Origin: Ephydatia muelleri
Lineage: Eukaryota > Porifera > Demospongiae > Spongillida > Spongillidae
Direction: 5' to 3'
DNA: 64,000 bases
NCBI GenBank assembly: GCA_013339895.1
Contig: JABACO010000002.1
Span: 5,874,235-5,938,234 of the forward strand
Shown: piece by piece, positions 30,865 through 39,707 of the stretch
Layout: each line of letters starts with the position of its first letter
Numbering within the stretch: position 1 is the first letter of the stretch
The notes under the pieces: generated by a model
The model's input: only the letters and a program-made list of their open reading frames with translations
Databases searched by the model: none
What the model was told of the DNA's origin: nothing
Made by a program: the position numbers and the translations under genes

Positions 30865-30895
30865 TTAGGGGAAAAGCATGGGGGCAGCCCCCTAA
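30865..30895. terminator. GC-rich hairpins between convergent RING and integrase genes
   Basis: TTAGGGG, then GGGGGCAGCCCCCTAA, whose 3' arm reaches the last codons of the integrase on the minus strand; another TTAGGGG-taaa-CCCC is at 30,829-30,844. Two stems back to back serve two convergent genes. Confidence 0.5.
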
Positions 30896-31920
30896 TCTTT
30901 TAGTTTTACAGTGTCATGTGGTATGACTAATAATTCTTGCGATACAAATCTTCTCGATGGTGATTTCTTAGATTCGTCATAAATATCGTCAGATAAACCA
31001 TATAATATAGGACCTTTCGATGGATCATATTTTCCATCTCTATCAGTAGGCATAATTTTTTCGATTATTTGATGAACAGTTAAACTCCATATCGGATCAG
31101 TAGCTCTGCGACGCTCTTGTCCTTCATATAATTCGCTAGGTCTATATAAATATCTTACTGTAGAACCTGTAGCAATAGGTTTTTCGATACGCTGATCAGC
31201 TGTTAGAGGTTTACTTGATAATGCTTGTACACTAGTTCTAGCTATTGCCTCTACTGGGCTCATACCTATTAATCTTGTATAAGATTTATTTAACTCTTTA
31301 AGTATTGTTGGTAAATCTTCTACCCATTCTCTATTTTCTGCACCAGTTGTATAGAATTCTTTTAGCTCCTTTTGATATTGCACTGTAAATAATCTTTCAG
31401 CGAGTGTTCTATTAAATCTCTCTACAATACCTTGAGATCCATGATTTCTAGGTGGCACAGCTTTTAGTTTGGTATTATTATTGCGCATTAACTCTGCAAA
31501 CTCGCCCATAAATTCAGTACCAGAATCTACTTGCATTAAATTTGGATAAGTTAATGGGCCACGTGCATAGATCTTTGCAATAGCCGCTGCAGTACCTGCT
31601 GCTGTTTTATCTACAAGCGGTTCACATTCTTTATATCTGCTTGCAACATCAACAACGCATAAAGCGTATTTATATGTTTTTCGTCCCACTTTATCATGAG
31701 GTAAATACATGATATCTGCCTGATGCATTGCATTTGGTGTAGTTTCAGCGATTTTTGCTCGTGGCACATATTGCGGTGCTGGTTGATATATCTGCCATAT
31801 TGGTTGTTTAGATAAGAAGTCTCTAGCTTCTTTTTTAGATACCCCAGCTTTTTGTGCTAATTTAGTTACTGCTGTCTCTCCACGCCAATATCCAGATGGG
31901 GAATAATATATTTCCTCCAT
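30892..31920 (-). CDS. Retrovirus-type integrase (rve), Polinton/adintovirus family
   Basis: 342 residues. The N-terminal segment YYSPSGYWRG...KLAQKAGVSKKEA...LSKQPIWQIY is the characteristic start of Polinton/mavirus integrases. The catalytic core follows with D69 (HQADIMYLP), D132 (QVDSGTEF) and E167 (GIVERFNRTL), the DDE triad. The C-terminal basic domain (TGSTVRYLYRPSELYEGQE...) would bind DNA. It catalyses insertion of viral DNA into the host genome. The frame is unbroken and the triad intact, so activity is possible. It lies mid-genome between RING and SLATT-like genes instead of near an end. Confidence 0.93.
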   Translation of the reverse strand: MEEIYYSPSGYWRGETAVTKLAQKAGVSKKEARDFLSKQPIWQIYQPAPQYVPRAKIAETTPNAMHQADIMYLPHDKVGRKTYKYALCVVDVASRYKECEPLVDKTAAGTAAAIAKIYARGPLTYPNLMQVDSGTEFMGEFAELMRNNNTKLKAVPPRNHGSQGIVERFNRTLAERLFTVQYQKELKEFYTTGAENREWVEDLPTILKELNKSYTRLIGMSPVEAIARTSVQALSSKPLTADQRIEKPIATGSTVRYLYRPSELYEGQERRRATDPIWSLTVHQIIEKIMPTDRDGKYDPSKGPILYGLSDDIYDESKKSPSRRFVSQELLVIPHDTVKLKD

Positions 31921-32010
31921 AGTAGTATGATTTTCAATAGTATGATAATCTTTATATATACCGGTAATTAAAGATCTAAATAAAAATTATCTATAAGTTT
32001 TATAAAGAAA

Positions 32011-32439
32011 ATGTCTCTTGAATTCTCAGACGAAAAAAATTTTCAGCATCAATTGGCAACAAGTATTGCCGATGATGTGGTAGAAGATTATGAGTCAACT
32101 GTCAAAGGATTAATCAGAAGCCGAAAAATATTGCAATATTCTATAGCGATATCAAGTATAATAATTTTACTTATTTCATTTCTCTCTGGAATATTAGGAA
32201 TTTTCGATATAAATTCCATGATTACTAGATTGGCTGCAGTATTAACTTTGAGTATTGGTGCCATTGAAAGATTTAAAGTATTTAGTGAATCGAAATACCG
32301 ATACCATACAAATCGATTAGCAAGATTGATAAAAAAATCAGGCTTGGAAACTTTTGGTATATATGTAGCAACGCCTGATAGTAAAGGATCAGATGAAATA
32401 GATGGTGGTAAAATTAGATCCCTGCGTACATCGCAATAA
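32011..32439 (+). CDS. Two-TM SLATT-like protein
   Basis: 142 residues: amphipathic N-terminal helix, two adjacent membrane helices (about 42-64 and 70-86) with a very short connection, then a charged helix (ERFKVFSESKYRYHTNRLARLIKKSG). This order, with the basic/aromatic pattern just after TM2, is that of SLATT domains, pore-type effectors known from bacterial nucleotide-signalling conflict systems and also seen in large DNA viruses. ATG 32,011 directly follows TTTTATAAAGAAA. The 3' end overlaps the convergent gene 32,414-32,719 by 26 bp. The family call is by architecture only. Confidence 0.55.
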   Translation: MSLEFSDEKNFQHQLATSIADDVVEDYESTVKGLIRSRKILQYSIAISSIIILLISFLSGILGIFDINSMITRLAAVLTLSIGAIERFKVFSESKYRYHTNRLARLIKKSGLETFGIYVATPDSKGSDEIDGGKIRSLRTSQ

Positions 32440-32719
32440 AATCCATATATTGCTTCACTTTATTAACTTCATCATCATTTAAAAATGATAATTCATTTTT
32501 GATGTACATAATTCTCATGGAATCAGCCAATAAATTATATGGCGCCGCCATTTTTTTAGCCTCTTCCCATGAGGTGGTGTCAATGCTAGAAATAAAACTG
32601 AGACACCTCTCACTGATTTCTGCATTTCTGCTATCAGCCATTCTAGTTATGAATGCAATTACTTTTTTAATTGCCTCTTTAACTTTATTATTAGGGGGTA
32701 TGTTCACACAATCAGTCAT
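32414..32719 (-). CDS. Small helical protein of unknown function
   Basis: 101 residues, predicted all-helical, no membrane segment, no Cys knuckles. Convergent with and overlapping the SLATT-like gene by 26 bp at the 3' ends, which suggests a compact genome and a genuine gene. Codes for MTDCVNIPPNNKVKEAIKK at its start. Unrecognised. Confidence 0.55.
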   Translation of the reverse strand: MTDCVNIPPNNKVKEAIKKVIAFITRMADSRNAEISERCLSFISSIDTTSWEEAKKMAAPYNLLADSMRIMYIKNELSFLNDDEVNKVKQYMDFIAMYAGI

Positions 32720-32759
32720 TTTGACTAGTTTATATTTTAATTATATTAATTCTTTAATT

Positions 32760-32778
32760 ATTAGGGGCAAGCCACTAA
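32760..32778. terminator. Imperfect hairpin TTAGGGGC-aa-GCCACTAA
   Basis: Overlaps the stop region of the SAP-domain gene on the minus strand; one mismatch in the stem. Confidence 0.4.
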
Positions 32779-33344
32779 TTTTTATTGCAGTATGCGGTTA
32801 TATCCTCTATTAGTCTACCTCTAGTCTTTGCAACAGACTTGCCCTTTGTTTTATCATACTGTGATAATGTTATACCGCCTTTTTTACACATAGCTTTTAG
32901 ATCAGCTAATTTCATTTTGAATAATCTATCTTGTACTACAGCTCTTTGATCTAATGCCTCTCTTTGAAATAATAAGTCTCTTTGAGATGAAAAGTCTTTA
33001 GCTGGCTCAACTACTTTAGCTGGCACTTTAATAGGTTCAGTATGATTCGGCTCCACAGCCCTTGTCTCATAACTATTGATTGCATCTTCAAGACCCTTTT
33101 TATTTAATCTTGAATAACCTCTAATGCCCATAGATTTGGCCTTACTTTTAAGATCAATTATACATCCTGGTTTAGGCTGAGCTGGGATTAATTTTTTAGC
33201 CTCTTTAGGAGTTTTAGTCAATTTAGTAGCTTCAAGTGGTTCTGGACTACAAGATCTTGATGAATCAGAAGATGAACAAGATGATTCTTCACTTGTAGAA
33301 TCTGGTTGATCAACAGACTCATTAGTCGGATACTTTTCTGCCAT
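32775..33344 (-). CDS. SAP-domain DNA-binding protein
   Basis: 189 residues. After a Ser/acidic N-terminus comes a SAP motif (about 63-91: LKSKAKSMGIRGYSRLNKKG followed by LEDAI). A second related segment is at 144-186 (LKAMCKKGGITLSQYDKTKG). SAP helices bind AT-rich DNA; similar KSMGIRGYS proteins are known from iridoviruses and other large DNA viruses. It may compact or anchor the genome in the particle (inference). It is divergent from 33,399 with only 54 bp between starts. Confidence 0.75.
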   Translation of the reverse strand: MAEKYPTNESVDQPDSTSEESSCSSSDSSRSCSPEPLEATKLTKTPKEAKKLIPAQPKPGCIIDLKSKAKSMGIRGYSRLNKKGLEDAINSYETRAVEPNHTEPIKVPAKVVEPAKDFSSQRDLLFQREALDQRAVVQDRLFKMKLADLKAMCKKGGITLSQYDKTKGKSVAKTRGRLIEDITAYCNKN

Positions 33345-33398
33345 TTTAAGATATATTTTGTAGTATACATATACTATAGATATTATTTTAATTTGAGG

Positions 33399-34109
33399 AT
33401 GTCATACGCTGATATGAATAAGATTTTGCCGCAAGGCGAAGATAATAGTGAGGCTATACTTGATGCCTATATTGAAGATACCAAGAAACCTGATAATGAA
33501 TCGGAATCTAGCAGTTCAGAATCGGAATGTGTTGTGAAACCTAATAAACGTGAGAAAAAATCTAAGGTATTTAATCCTGTTGACCCAGAACAAGCAGGTA
33601 TGATAAATAAACTTCGACGATGGCGAGCAAGTTTTGGTTTCTTTGAAGTAGTAGGTAAACCTATATCAGCCGCACTTAAAGCTAAACTAGATAAAATATT
33701 AACTGAAAATAGTAAAAAGCTTGTACCTACAGAAATATTGTGCGATGTAGAACTAGAACTTCAACAAGCTGTGGGATCTGGTATGGATTCCCCTCCAGCA
33801 CAGGCAGATTTTATCCTAAAAACAGTTAATCCATCATTAGAAAATGCAATTGTTAGTTTGGGATACGATATTAGCGGATTCTCTGTACTTGCAAGCAATT
33901 ATTGTAAAGAACCACTAGTATTAACATTGATTGAGCATGATTTGCTAGGTGGAAGAAAACCTTCACCTCTACTTATGTTAACTGTTAGTTATTTGGGTGC
34001 AATGCAATTCGCATATTATAACAATAAAATCAAAGCCGCTCAAGAAGCTGCAAAACCAAAACCTGAAGACGCTGAAACAAATTTTAATAATCTACCTGAT
34101 ATAATCTGA
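33399..34109 (+). CDS. Unrecognised viral protein, possibly structural
   Basis: 236 residues from ATG 33,399 (MSYADMNKILPQGED); the open frame extends 93 bases upstream but crosses the divergent gene's start. Acidic/Ser-rich N-terminus (NESESSSSESE), basic linker (KREKKSK), then a mostly helical body (MINKLRRWRASFGFF). Near the C-terminus a moderately hydrophobic segment (LLMLTVSYLGAMQFAYY). No catalytic motif. Followed directly by the TTCG-loop hairpin cassette at 34,107. Confidence 0.65.
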   Translation: MSYADMNKILPQGEDNSEAILDAYIEDTKKPDNESESSSSESECVVKPNKREKKSKVFNPVDPEQAGMINKLRRWRASFGFFEVVGKPISAALKAKLDKILTENSKKLVPTEILCDVELELQQAVGSGMDSPPAQADFILKTVNPSLENAIVSLGYDISGFSVLASNYCKEPLVLTLIEHDLLGGRKPSPLLMLTVSYLGAMQFAYYNNKIKAAQEAAKPKPEDAETNFNNLPDII

Positions 34110-34134
34110 CCGTTCCGGTCAACACTTCGTGTGA
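34107..34134 (+). terminator. Double hairpin cassette after stop codon
   Basis: TGACCGTTCCGGTCA overlaps the TGA stop, then ACACTTCGTGTGACTG forms a second stem. The second stem and its spacing are repeated at 37,620 and 37,658. A TAGGGGGT...ACCCCAT hairpin follows at 34,143. Confidence 0.55.
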
Positions 34135-34226
34135 CTGTCACATAGGGGGTAAGCATGGGGATAAACCCCATGAATCAGCCCCCCTCCAAACTGGCTTCTG
34201 ACTAGTTTGGTGCAATGGCATTATAA

Positions 34227-34261
34227 CGCACAATTAGAAATTTCAATATATATAAGTATAA
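34227..34261 (+). promoter_or_regulatory. Putative promoter module CGCACAATTAGA...TATATAAGTATAA
   Basis: Near copy of the module at 29,044. ATG 34,312 lies 50 bases downstream, preceded by TTATAAAGTAAAC. Confidence 0.6.
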
Positions 34262-34311
34262 CAATTCACCTTCGAGTCATATATATATATCAGCTACTTA
34301 TAAAGTAAACA

Positions 34312-35075
34312 ATGGCATTCACAACAGCAGCTGACTTTGTTAATTTTGTTCCACCACAACAGGTAAGAGTTTTGACAGAAGAAGAGTATAATGATGAACC
34401 ACTGATTGATTATCTGTATAGAGAGCTTGCCAATGGAAGGTATCACTAGAGAAAATATATGTATTCTTACTGATTATAGCCCAGGACTTACCTTTATTAA
34501 TCAACAAATAATTTTACAACGTTATAATGATTTACAGGTAGCACGTAATCATCTTATAAATGCTAATGAAAATATCGAATTTTTAGTTATAGATTTATAT
34601 GGAGAAAATAATCTAGATATTCCTGTTAATAACATAGTAAACTATATTTCGGTGAGATTAAGGCGTGAATCTGGAATTGATATAATCTCAGATCTAGCCC
34701 GACTTACTGAAGGAGCCTCAGAGCTTTCATCAGATGCTGTATATAATATTATTGATATTCATGGTGCACAAAGAGGTCGTAAACTCGTCGAACGAATTAA
34801 TAAATTCTTAGCCTTTCTATATTCTAATGGTTTTCGTCAGCTATTTAGTGTAGCGCAGCTATTTACTAATAATGATGATGATCATGCGGTTAAGCTTATT
34901 CCATATAACGCTACACAAAATAGCAGCGCTACAGAAGATACCAGCTGCCCTATATGTTTTGATAATAATACAGTAAATCTAGTATCTACACCTTGTAATC
35001 ATATATCATTCCAAATGTATTGAAGAATGGCTTAAATCTCATAATACCTGCCCACTATGTAGAAAACAAATTTAG
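34312..35075 (+). pseudogene. Second RING-H2 protein, two frameshifts
   Basis: The natural start at 34,312 (MAFTTAADFVNFVPP) opens a frame that ends at 34,449, while coding continues in another frame (LPMEGITRENIC...) to 35,023, so one shift lies near 34,430. The RING begins CPICFDNN and TPCNH, then the frame shifts again near 35,005. The second half (CIEEWLKSHNTCPLCRKQ) is present in another frame and ends at 35,075. All zinc ligands can be found across the two frames. The last bases overlap the stop of the convergent minor capsid gene. It is a degenerate paralogue of the gene at 30,092. Confidence 0.75.
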
Positions 35076-35890
35076 AATCCTCCATGCCGGGCACTTCTAT
35101 ATACTTCAATAGCAAAAATCGCTGACCAATCTAACTCTTGTTCTAATGGGCTGCCATCGGGCCGCATTAAATGCCATGATAATCTAGATGGCGATGTAGT
35201 AAAAGATATTCTCTGTGGAGTTAATTGACTTGATGATAAATAAATTTGCGCGCCATAATCTGCTACTCGTGGAATTATAAAACTTGTCCTAACTACTTTA
35301 TCTGATCTTGGTATAGATACTAAATCCGTTACAGAATTATTTGCATCTATATAAATATGAAATTCATTTTCATAAAATCGCGGCACGAACGATGCAGTTT
35401 GAGATGTTGACAAAACTTGTGTTACTGATGTATCAAATCCTAATTGGCGACTGCAATAAATTTTTTTGTCCTGATTTGTAAACACAAACCTGAATGGAGC
35501 AGTTCCTTTTATTGTATATTTATTTGTTGCATCATCATATGCCGCTGTATAAATTACTAATCCTCCACCAACTGTTGTCATCGCTGTTGCCAATCTAGTT
35601 CCTAAATCAGCACTACCACCTATAGTATAACTTCCTGTTGGCATGACAACAGTATTAATCTGATTTCCGTCATCAAACTGCATTGTATTACCACGAAGTG
35701 TTGATATATTTGGCGCAGAAAATGTTGTATTAAAACTAGTCATTTTTAAACAGAATGGTGTGTTATATTTTAATGCCCCATATGGAATGAACATTGTGCC
35801 AGTATTGGCTGTTCCACTGCTTTTACCATCTGTATTAAGAACAAACACTTCTTGCGAAGTTTCTAAATCTGCTGTAGTTGATGTATTCAT
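35072..35890 (-). CDS. Putative minor capsid (penton-like) protein
   Basis: 272 residues, beta-rich, without membrane or zinc motifs. Pattern elements recall viral penton/minor capsid proteins of Polinton-like viruses: PTGSYTIGG, then a DDATNKYTIKG strand pair, a PFRFVFTN strand and SRQLGFDTS. It lies directly upstream of and divergent from the major capsid gene, the usual neighbour relationship in Polintons. It would occupy the capsid vertices. Frame intact. The role is inferred from context and composition; a fibre-base protein is the alternative. Confidence 0.6.
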   Translation of the reverse strand: MNTSTTADLETSQEVFVLNTDGKSSGTANTGTMFIPYGALKYNTPFCLKMTSFNTTFSAPNISTLRGNTMQFDDGNQINTVVMPTGSYTIGGSADLGTRLATAMTTVGGGLVIYTAAYDDATNKYTIKGTAPFRFVFTNQDKKIYCSRQLGFDTSVTQVLSTSQTASFVPRFYENEFHIYIDANNSVTDLVSIPRSDKVVRTSFIIPRVADYGAQIYLSSSQLTPQRISFTTSPSRLSWHLMRPDGSPLEQELDWSAIFAIEVYRSARHGGF

Positions 35891-35949
35891 TTTACCGTTA
35901 TTTAAAGATGTATAATTATATTGATATACACTTTTAATTATAAGGTAAA

Positions 35950-37607
35950 ATGGCGTCCAAACATATGCAAAGAATCAATCAATATGAATGGATAAAGGTT
36001 CAAGAACCATCCGGTCAAGTAGTATATAGAATCAAAGATCAGGTATCTGGTTCTAACTCTGGTCAAAGACAAAAGAGATATGCTAACTTTGTGTGTCAAT
36101 CTATAGTTGGTGGATATCTATCTGGTGGAACAAATCAATTACAATATATCATCAACGGTGAAATGGGTCAAATTAGTAGAGTATGGGTTCAGTTTACAAT
36201 TACCGTATCAAATGCACCAGTTCAGCTACTTCCAGCTTTTATGTGGATTGATAGACTTTACAGCTATAAAGATTCTACTAATTCTAAGGGTATGGATTCT
36301 AATTGGGCTTCAATTCTATTTGCACTAGGAAATCTCACACCTGCACAATTTGGTCCTCTTGCTGATGCGATGTTTTGCGATTCTCGCGATGCTTGGAGTG
36401 TTGAGCCATTCCAAGTTGGCACATATAATGTTTACGTGCCGCTATATGATGCGTGCCTAATAACTAACAGCAATCTTCATTATTATCCTAAAAATATTTC
36501 TGTTGTTGTTCAATCTCCCCTTGCTGGTTGCGTAGAAATAGGAAATCCTGCAAACGTTCAGCTAACAGCATTGTCATTGCTTCTCGAAGAAACTCTTATT
36601 CCAGCTGGAATTAGTCAACTGATCACAATGTCTCATCAATTACCAGTGCAGAGAATTTTCTTAGATTGGCAGAGATTTGCTGGTCAAAATGTTACAATTA
36701 CTCCTTCTTCTGTAGGCGCCCCAATAAATATTACTCTTACTGGTCTAGAAGGTGTTACTCCATTCCTAGTATATGGGCTTCAAAATAATACTGATAATAC
36801 AGTAACAAATGGTGCTATAAAAGATTTGTCAAGCTTGGATCTGCAGGAAGTCAAGCCAAAGTTTCGCTACTCACACCTGCTGGAGCACCTATTATGAATC
36901 AGGCAATTGATCCTTACCAGCAGCTACAAATTGCCGCCGAATCATCTTATGGATCAATTCTTGATGCTGCATGGTCATCTCTATACTTCCTTGAATATAC
37001 TGTAGATCGTATTGCTGCGTTTAACGGTGTAATCAGTGCGGGTTGGAGAAAGGCTGAAAATAATGAAATACTACAAATTACTCCAGGAAATTATACTGCC
37101 GAAGTGCCAAGAGTTTTAACTATAACTACTACTGATGGTACAGGTGCTGCTACTGTTGCTGTAGCTGGTTCATACGTTTTGCACTATTGTAATGGTTATG
37201 GTGCTACATTTGTGTCTCCACCAATAGCTTATAATGCGTCTCAAGCTGACGTACAAACTGCAATTAATAACATGCAAATATATGGCGGTGCAATTGTTAC
37301 TGCTGGTGCTACAAATGTAAATGCACTTGGTGGACTAACTATTACTGTGACTAGATTTAATGCTTATGATACTGCTGTTCAAGGAGGTCGATGGTCCGTA
37401 ATTAATAGCACACTTCGTACTAATGCTGCAGCACTAATTCCTACTATGACTGACGTCGGTGGTAGTACTGTTGTCGGAATTCCGCCTGGAACTTATAGTC
37501 CATTTATACTATTTCCTAAGTTTGTTATACTAACAATTAATCCAGATCGTACTACTTATATCAGAGATGTCACTGCAGATGGTGTAAATGCTCTAACCCT
37601 AATGTGA
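35950..37607 (+). pseudogene. Probable double-jelly-roll major capsid protein, one frameshift
   Basis: Two frames, 35,950-36,897 and 36,894-37,607, meet at an ATGA overlap. The second frame is open upstream of its ATG to about 36,833, so a single shift in that stretch probably splits one gene of about 550 codons, the size of DJR capsid proteins. The first part is beta-rich with the PAFMWIDRLYSY segment typical of capsid proteins in Polinton-like viruses. The second part contains LHYCNGYGATF, SPPIAYNASQADVQTAINN and GGLTITVTRF, resembling a small beta-sandwich repeat common in phage and bacterial surface proteins, perhaps an insertion in the outer jelly roll. Neighbouring penton-like and fibre genes support a capsid role. 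Confidence 0.6.
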
Positions 37608-37675
37608 GCCTTCGGCTCAACACTTCGTGTGACTGCCCTTATGAGCCTTTGGGTTCATCACTTCGTGTGACTGCC
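37605..37675 (+). terminator. Tandem TTCG-loop hairpin cassettes after the capsid gene
   Basis: TGAGCCTTCGGCTCA begins at the capsid stop codon, then CACTTCGTGTGACTGCCCTT. A second, slightly different cassette (TGAGCCTTTGGGTTCA, then CACTTCGTGTGACTGCCCTT) follows. C(TTCG)G is an exceptionally stable RNA loop, so a function in the transcript 3' end is plausible. Confidence 0.55.
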
Positions 37676-37719
37676 CTTAATAGCATGATAATAGTATTAG
37701 GTGTGCACCCTTTATAGTA

Positions 37720-37860
37720 TAAATAATACTATGAATAATACTATTAAAAAAATTTATACTATGATTAATACTATGATTAATACTATGATAAATACTAAAA
37801 AAATTTTTATACTATGATTAATACTATGATTAATACTAAAAATATATATATATATATTAT
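37720..37860. repeat. AT-rich tandem repeat around TACTATGATTAA
   Basis: Irregular 12-bp units (TACTATGATTAA and variants with AAAAAAATTT spacers) fill the gap between the convergent capsid and PPxY-protein genes. Confidence 0.8.
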
Positions 37861-37964
37861 GAGCTATTTTTATACTATAAAGTTACTGTCATAATATTAT
37901 TATTATTTTTTTTATGTACATTTTTATTTAAGTAGTAAATCATTAAATGACTCATACATCATTT

Positions 37965-39572
37965 TTACAGGTGGGCCATTTTTACTAGCTTTTGGTTTTG
38001 ATTTAGATATACTATCCCCAAATTATCAGCATCTCGCTCGCCTGCAGCCAATAATGCTTTGATAATATTATTATTAACTTTCTTTACTGTTTCGGTGCTA
38101 ACACCGCTACGTACTAGTCCCTCAGTAAGCTCTGTTAGCCGTTGTTTAGTGACTGTTAATAATCCGTCTATACCATACTGAGTGCCAGCCATTTTTTTCA
38201 TTTCATCTGCACTTAATAATCGGAGTTTATTTATGCCATCATATGTTTCAAGCATTCTCTTACTTGCTTCCAATGCTTGTGATTTATTATAAGTTGGTGG
38301 TGCATCAAATTCTTCATACATATTATTAATTTCAGCTTTTACATTTTTGGGTAGATTAGCTATAATTGTATTAATTTCTGCTTCCACTTTTGATATGGCT
38401 GCTTCATCAATAGTCTCCTTAACTGCTTGTAGTTTTCCTCTACTTGCGTCTGCTTCTGTATAAGCTGGTGGAGTAGCCTCTGACTTAGATTCTGGTTTTG
38501 ATAATATCTCTTTCTTAAGTCCAGTGCCAGACAATGGCATTTTTACTTCTGGCGATGTAATGGGTGTGCTAAATGGTGTTGAATCTGCTGATGTATCTAC
38601 AGATATAGGTTCTGCTTTAGATGTTGCTTTAGGCTCTTCTATTTTAGATGCTTCTGCTTTAGGTAGTTCTGCTTTATGATGTTTAGGCGGTCTTTCTGTA
38701 GGTATTTTTACTTTAAGTGACTCGGCATTATCAAGTTTTACTTTAGGATGAAGTAGTTTACTACGGGCTAAATCAAGTGAAGACCTATATGGGTCTACAT
38801 TTACATCAGCCATTAACGCATCTAACTTATCCAATGCAGTTGCCGCCTTTAATGGTTCTGGCGTGAGTAATAATAATGCATCCGCTGATTCTGATGTGGG
38901 TGGTAATAATGCATCTGCTACAGCTGGTGGCGCTACAGCTGCTGGTGGCACATCTGGTGGGGCTACAGCTGCTGGTGGATCTGCTAACACAGCTACAACT
39001 TCTGGTAATCGTTGTGAGACTGCCCCACCTGATAGATTAAATAATCTTCTTACACCTCTCTGAAGTGTTTCTGCAGTCATTTGTGTTATCGTTTTCTTTT
39101 GTTGTATTATTCCATGATACCGTTTGAGTCTCTCTTCATGATCCAAAGGTTTATTAGAATATTCACTATACATTATGTTTCCACTTCTATAACGAGATAC
39201 TGGCCCATCATAATTGATATACCAATCTGGCACTAATCTTTCATTATTGTCGTAGTCAATGCCAGCAAAATGAAAATTATTTTTGGGTATAGCAAATCTC
39301 TTCAAATCGCGTCTGCCATATATTGAACCAGCTAATACCTTTAATTTTTCATTACTAGTCAATTTACTTAATTCTTTTTTATGTACTAATAGTTCCTCAT
39401 ATAAATTTTCCGTATTATTTTTAGTGCGCCGATTCCACTTATCTAAATAATTAATATACAAATAATCCACCACCACATCATTGCATCCATACAAATAAAT
39501 ATATATCCCCACATATGTGTATCCATCTGGATACTCAGCATTATAAAATTTTTCTTTATATTCTATTCTCAT
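37965..39572 (-). CDS. Proline-rich structural-type protein with two PPxY motifs
   Basis: 535 residues. The N-terminal globular part includes EKLKVLAGSIYGRRDL (75-90), related to the neighbouring gene. Residues 195-230 are Pro/Ala-rich, 280-345 Lys/Pro/Ser-rich, and the C-terminal 130 residues helical. PPAY (368-371) and PPTY (425-428) are PPxY late-domain motifs, which in adenovirus protein VI and retroviral Gag recruit Nedd4-type HECT ubiquitin ligases. It may be an internal capsid or membrane-interacting protein. The motifs are seen directly; the function is inferred. The frame is uninterrupted. Confidence 0.65.
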   Translation of the reverse strand: MRIEYKEKFYNAEYPDGYTYVGIYIYLYGCNDVVVDYLYINYLDKWNRRTKNNTENLYEELLVHKKELSKLTSNEKLKVLAGSIYGRRDLKRFAIPKNNFHFAGIDYDNNERLVPDWYINYDGPVSRYRSGNIMYSEYSNKPLDHEERLKRYHGIIQQKKTITQMTAETLQRGVRRLFNLSGGAVSQRLPEVVAVLADPPAAVAPPDVPPAAVAPPAVADALLPPTSESADALLLLTPEPLKAATALDKLDALMADVNVDPYRSSLDLARSKLLHPKVKLDNAESLKVKIPTERPPKHHKAELPKAEASKIEEPKATSKAEPISVDTSADSTPFSTPITSPEVKMPLSGTGLKKEILSKPESKSEATPPAYTEADASRGKLQAVKETIDEAAISKVEAEINTIIANLPKNVKAEINNMYEEFDAPPTYNKSQALEASKRMLETYDGINKLRLLSADEMKKMAGTQYGIDGLLTVTKQRLTELTEGLVRSGVSTETVKKVNNNIIKALLAAGERDADNLGIVYLNQNQKLVKMAHL

Positions 39573-39636
39573 TTCTGCTGCTGATAATGTATATCTATAT
39601 AATATTTACAATCTTAATTAGAGGATATCCCCCTAG

Positions 39637-39655
39637 TTAGGGGGTAACCCCCTAA
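39637..39655. terminator. GC-rich hairpin TTAGGGGG-taa-CCCCCTAA
   Basis: Perfect stem in the gap between two minus-strand genes, preceded by a second CCCCCTAG half-site (39,629-39,636). Confidence 0.55.
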
Positions 39656-39707
39656 GACCCCAGTTATTATAACCCAGTTTATTAACGAAGTGCAAGAGCG
39701 AGTTTAT

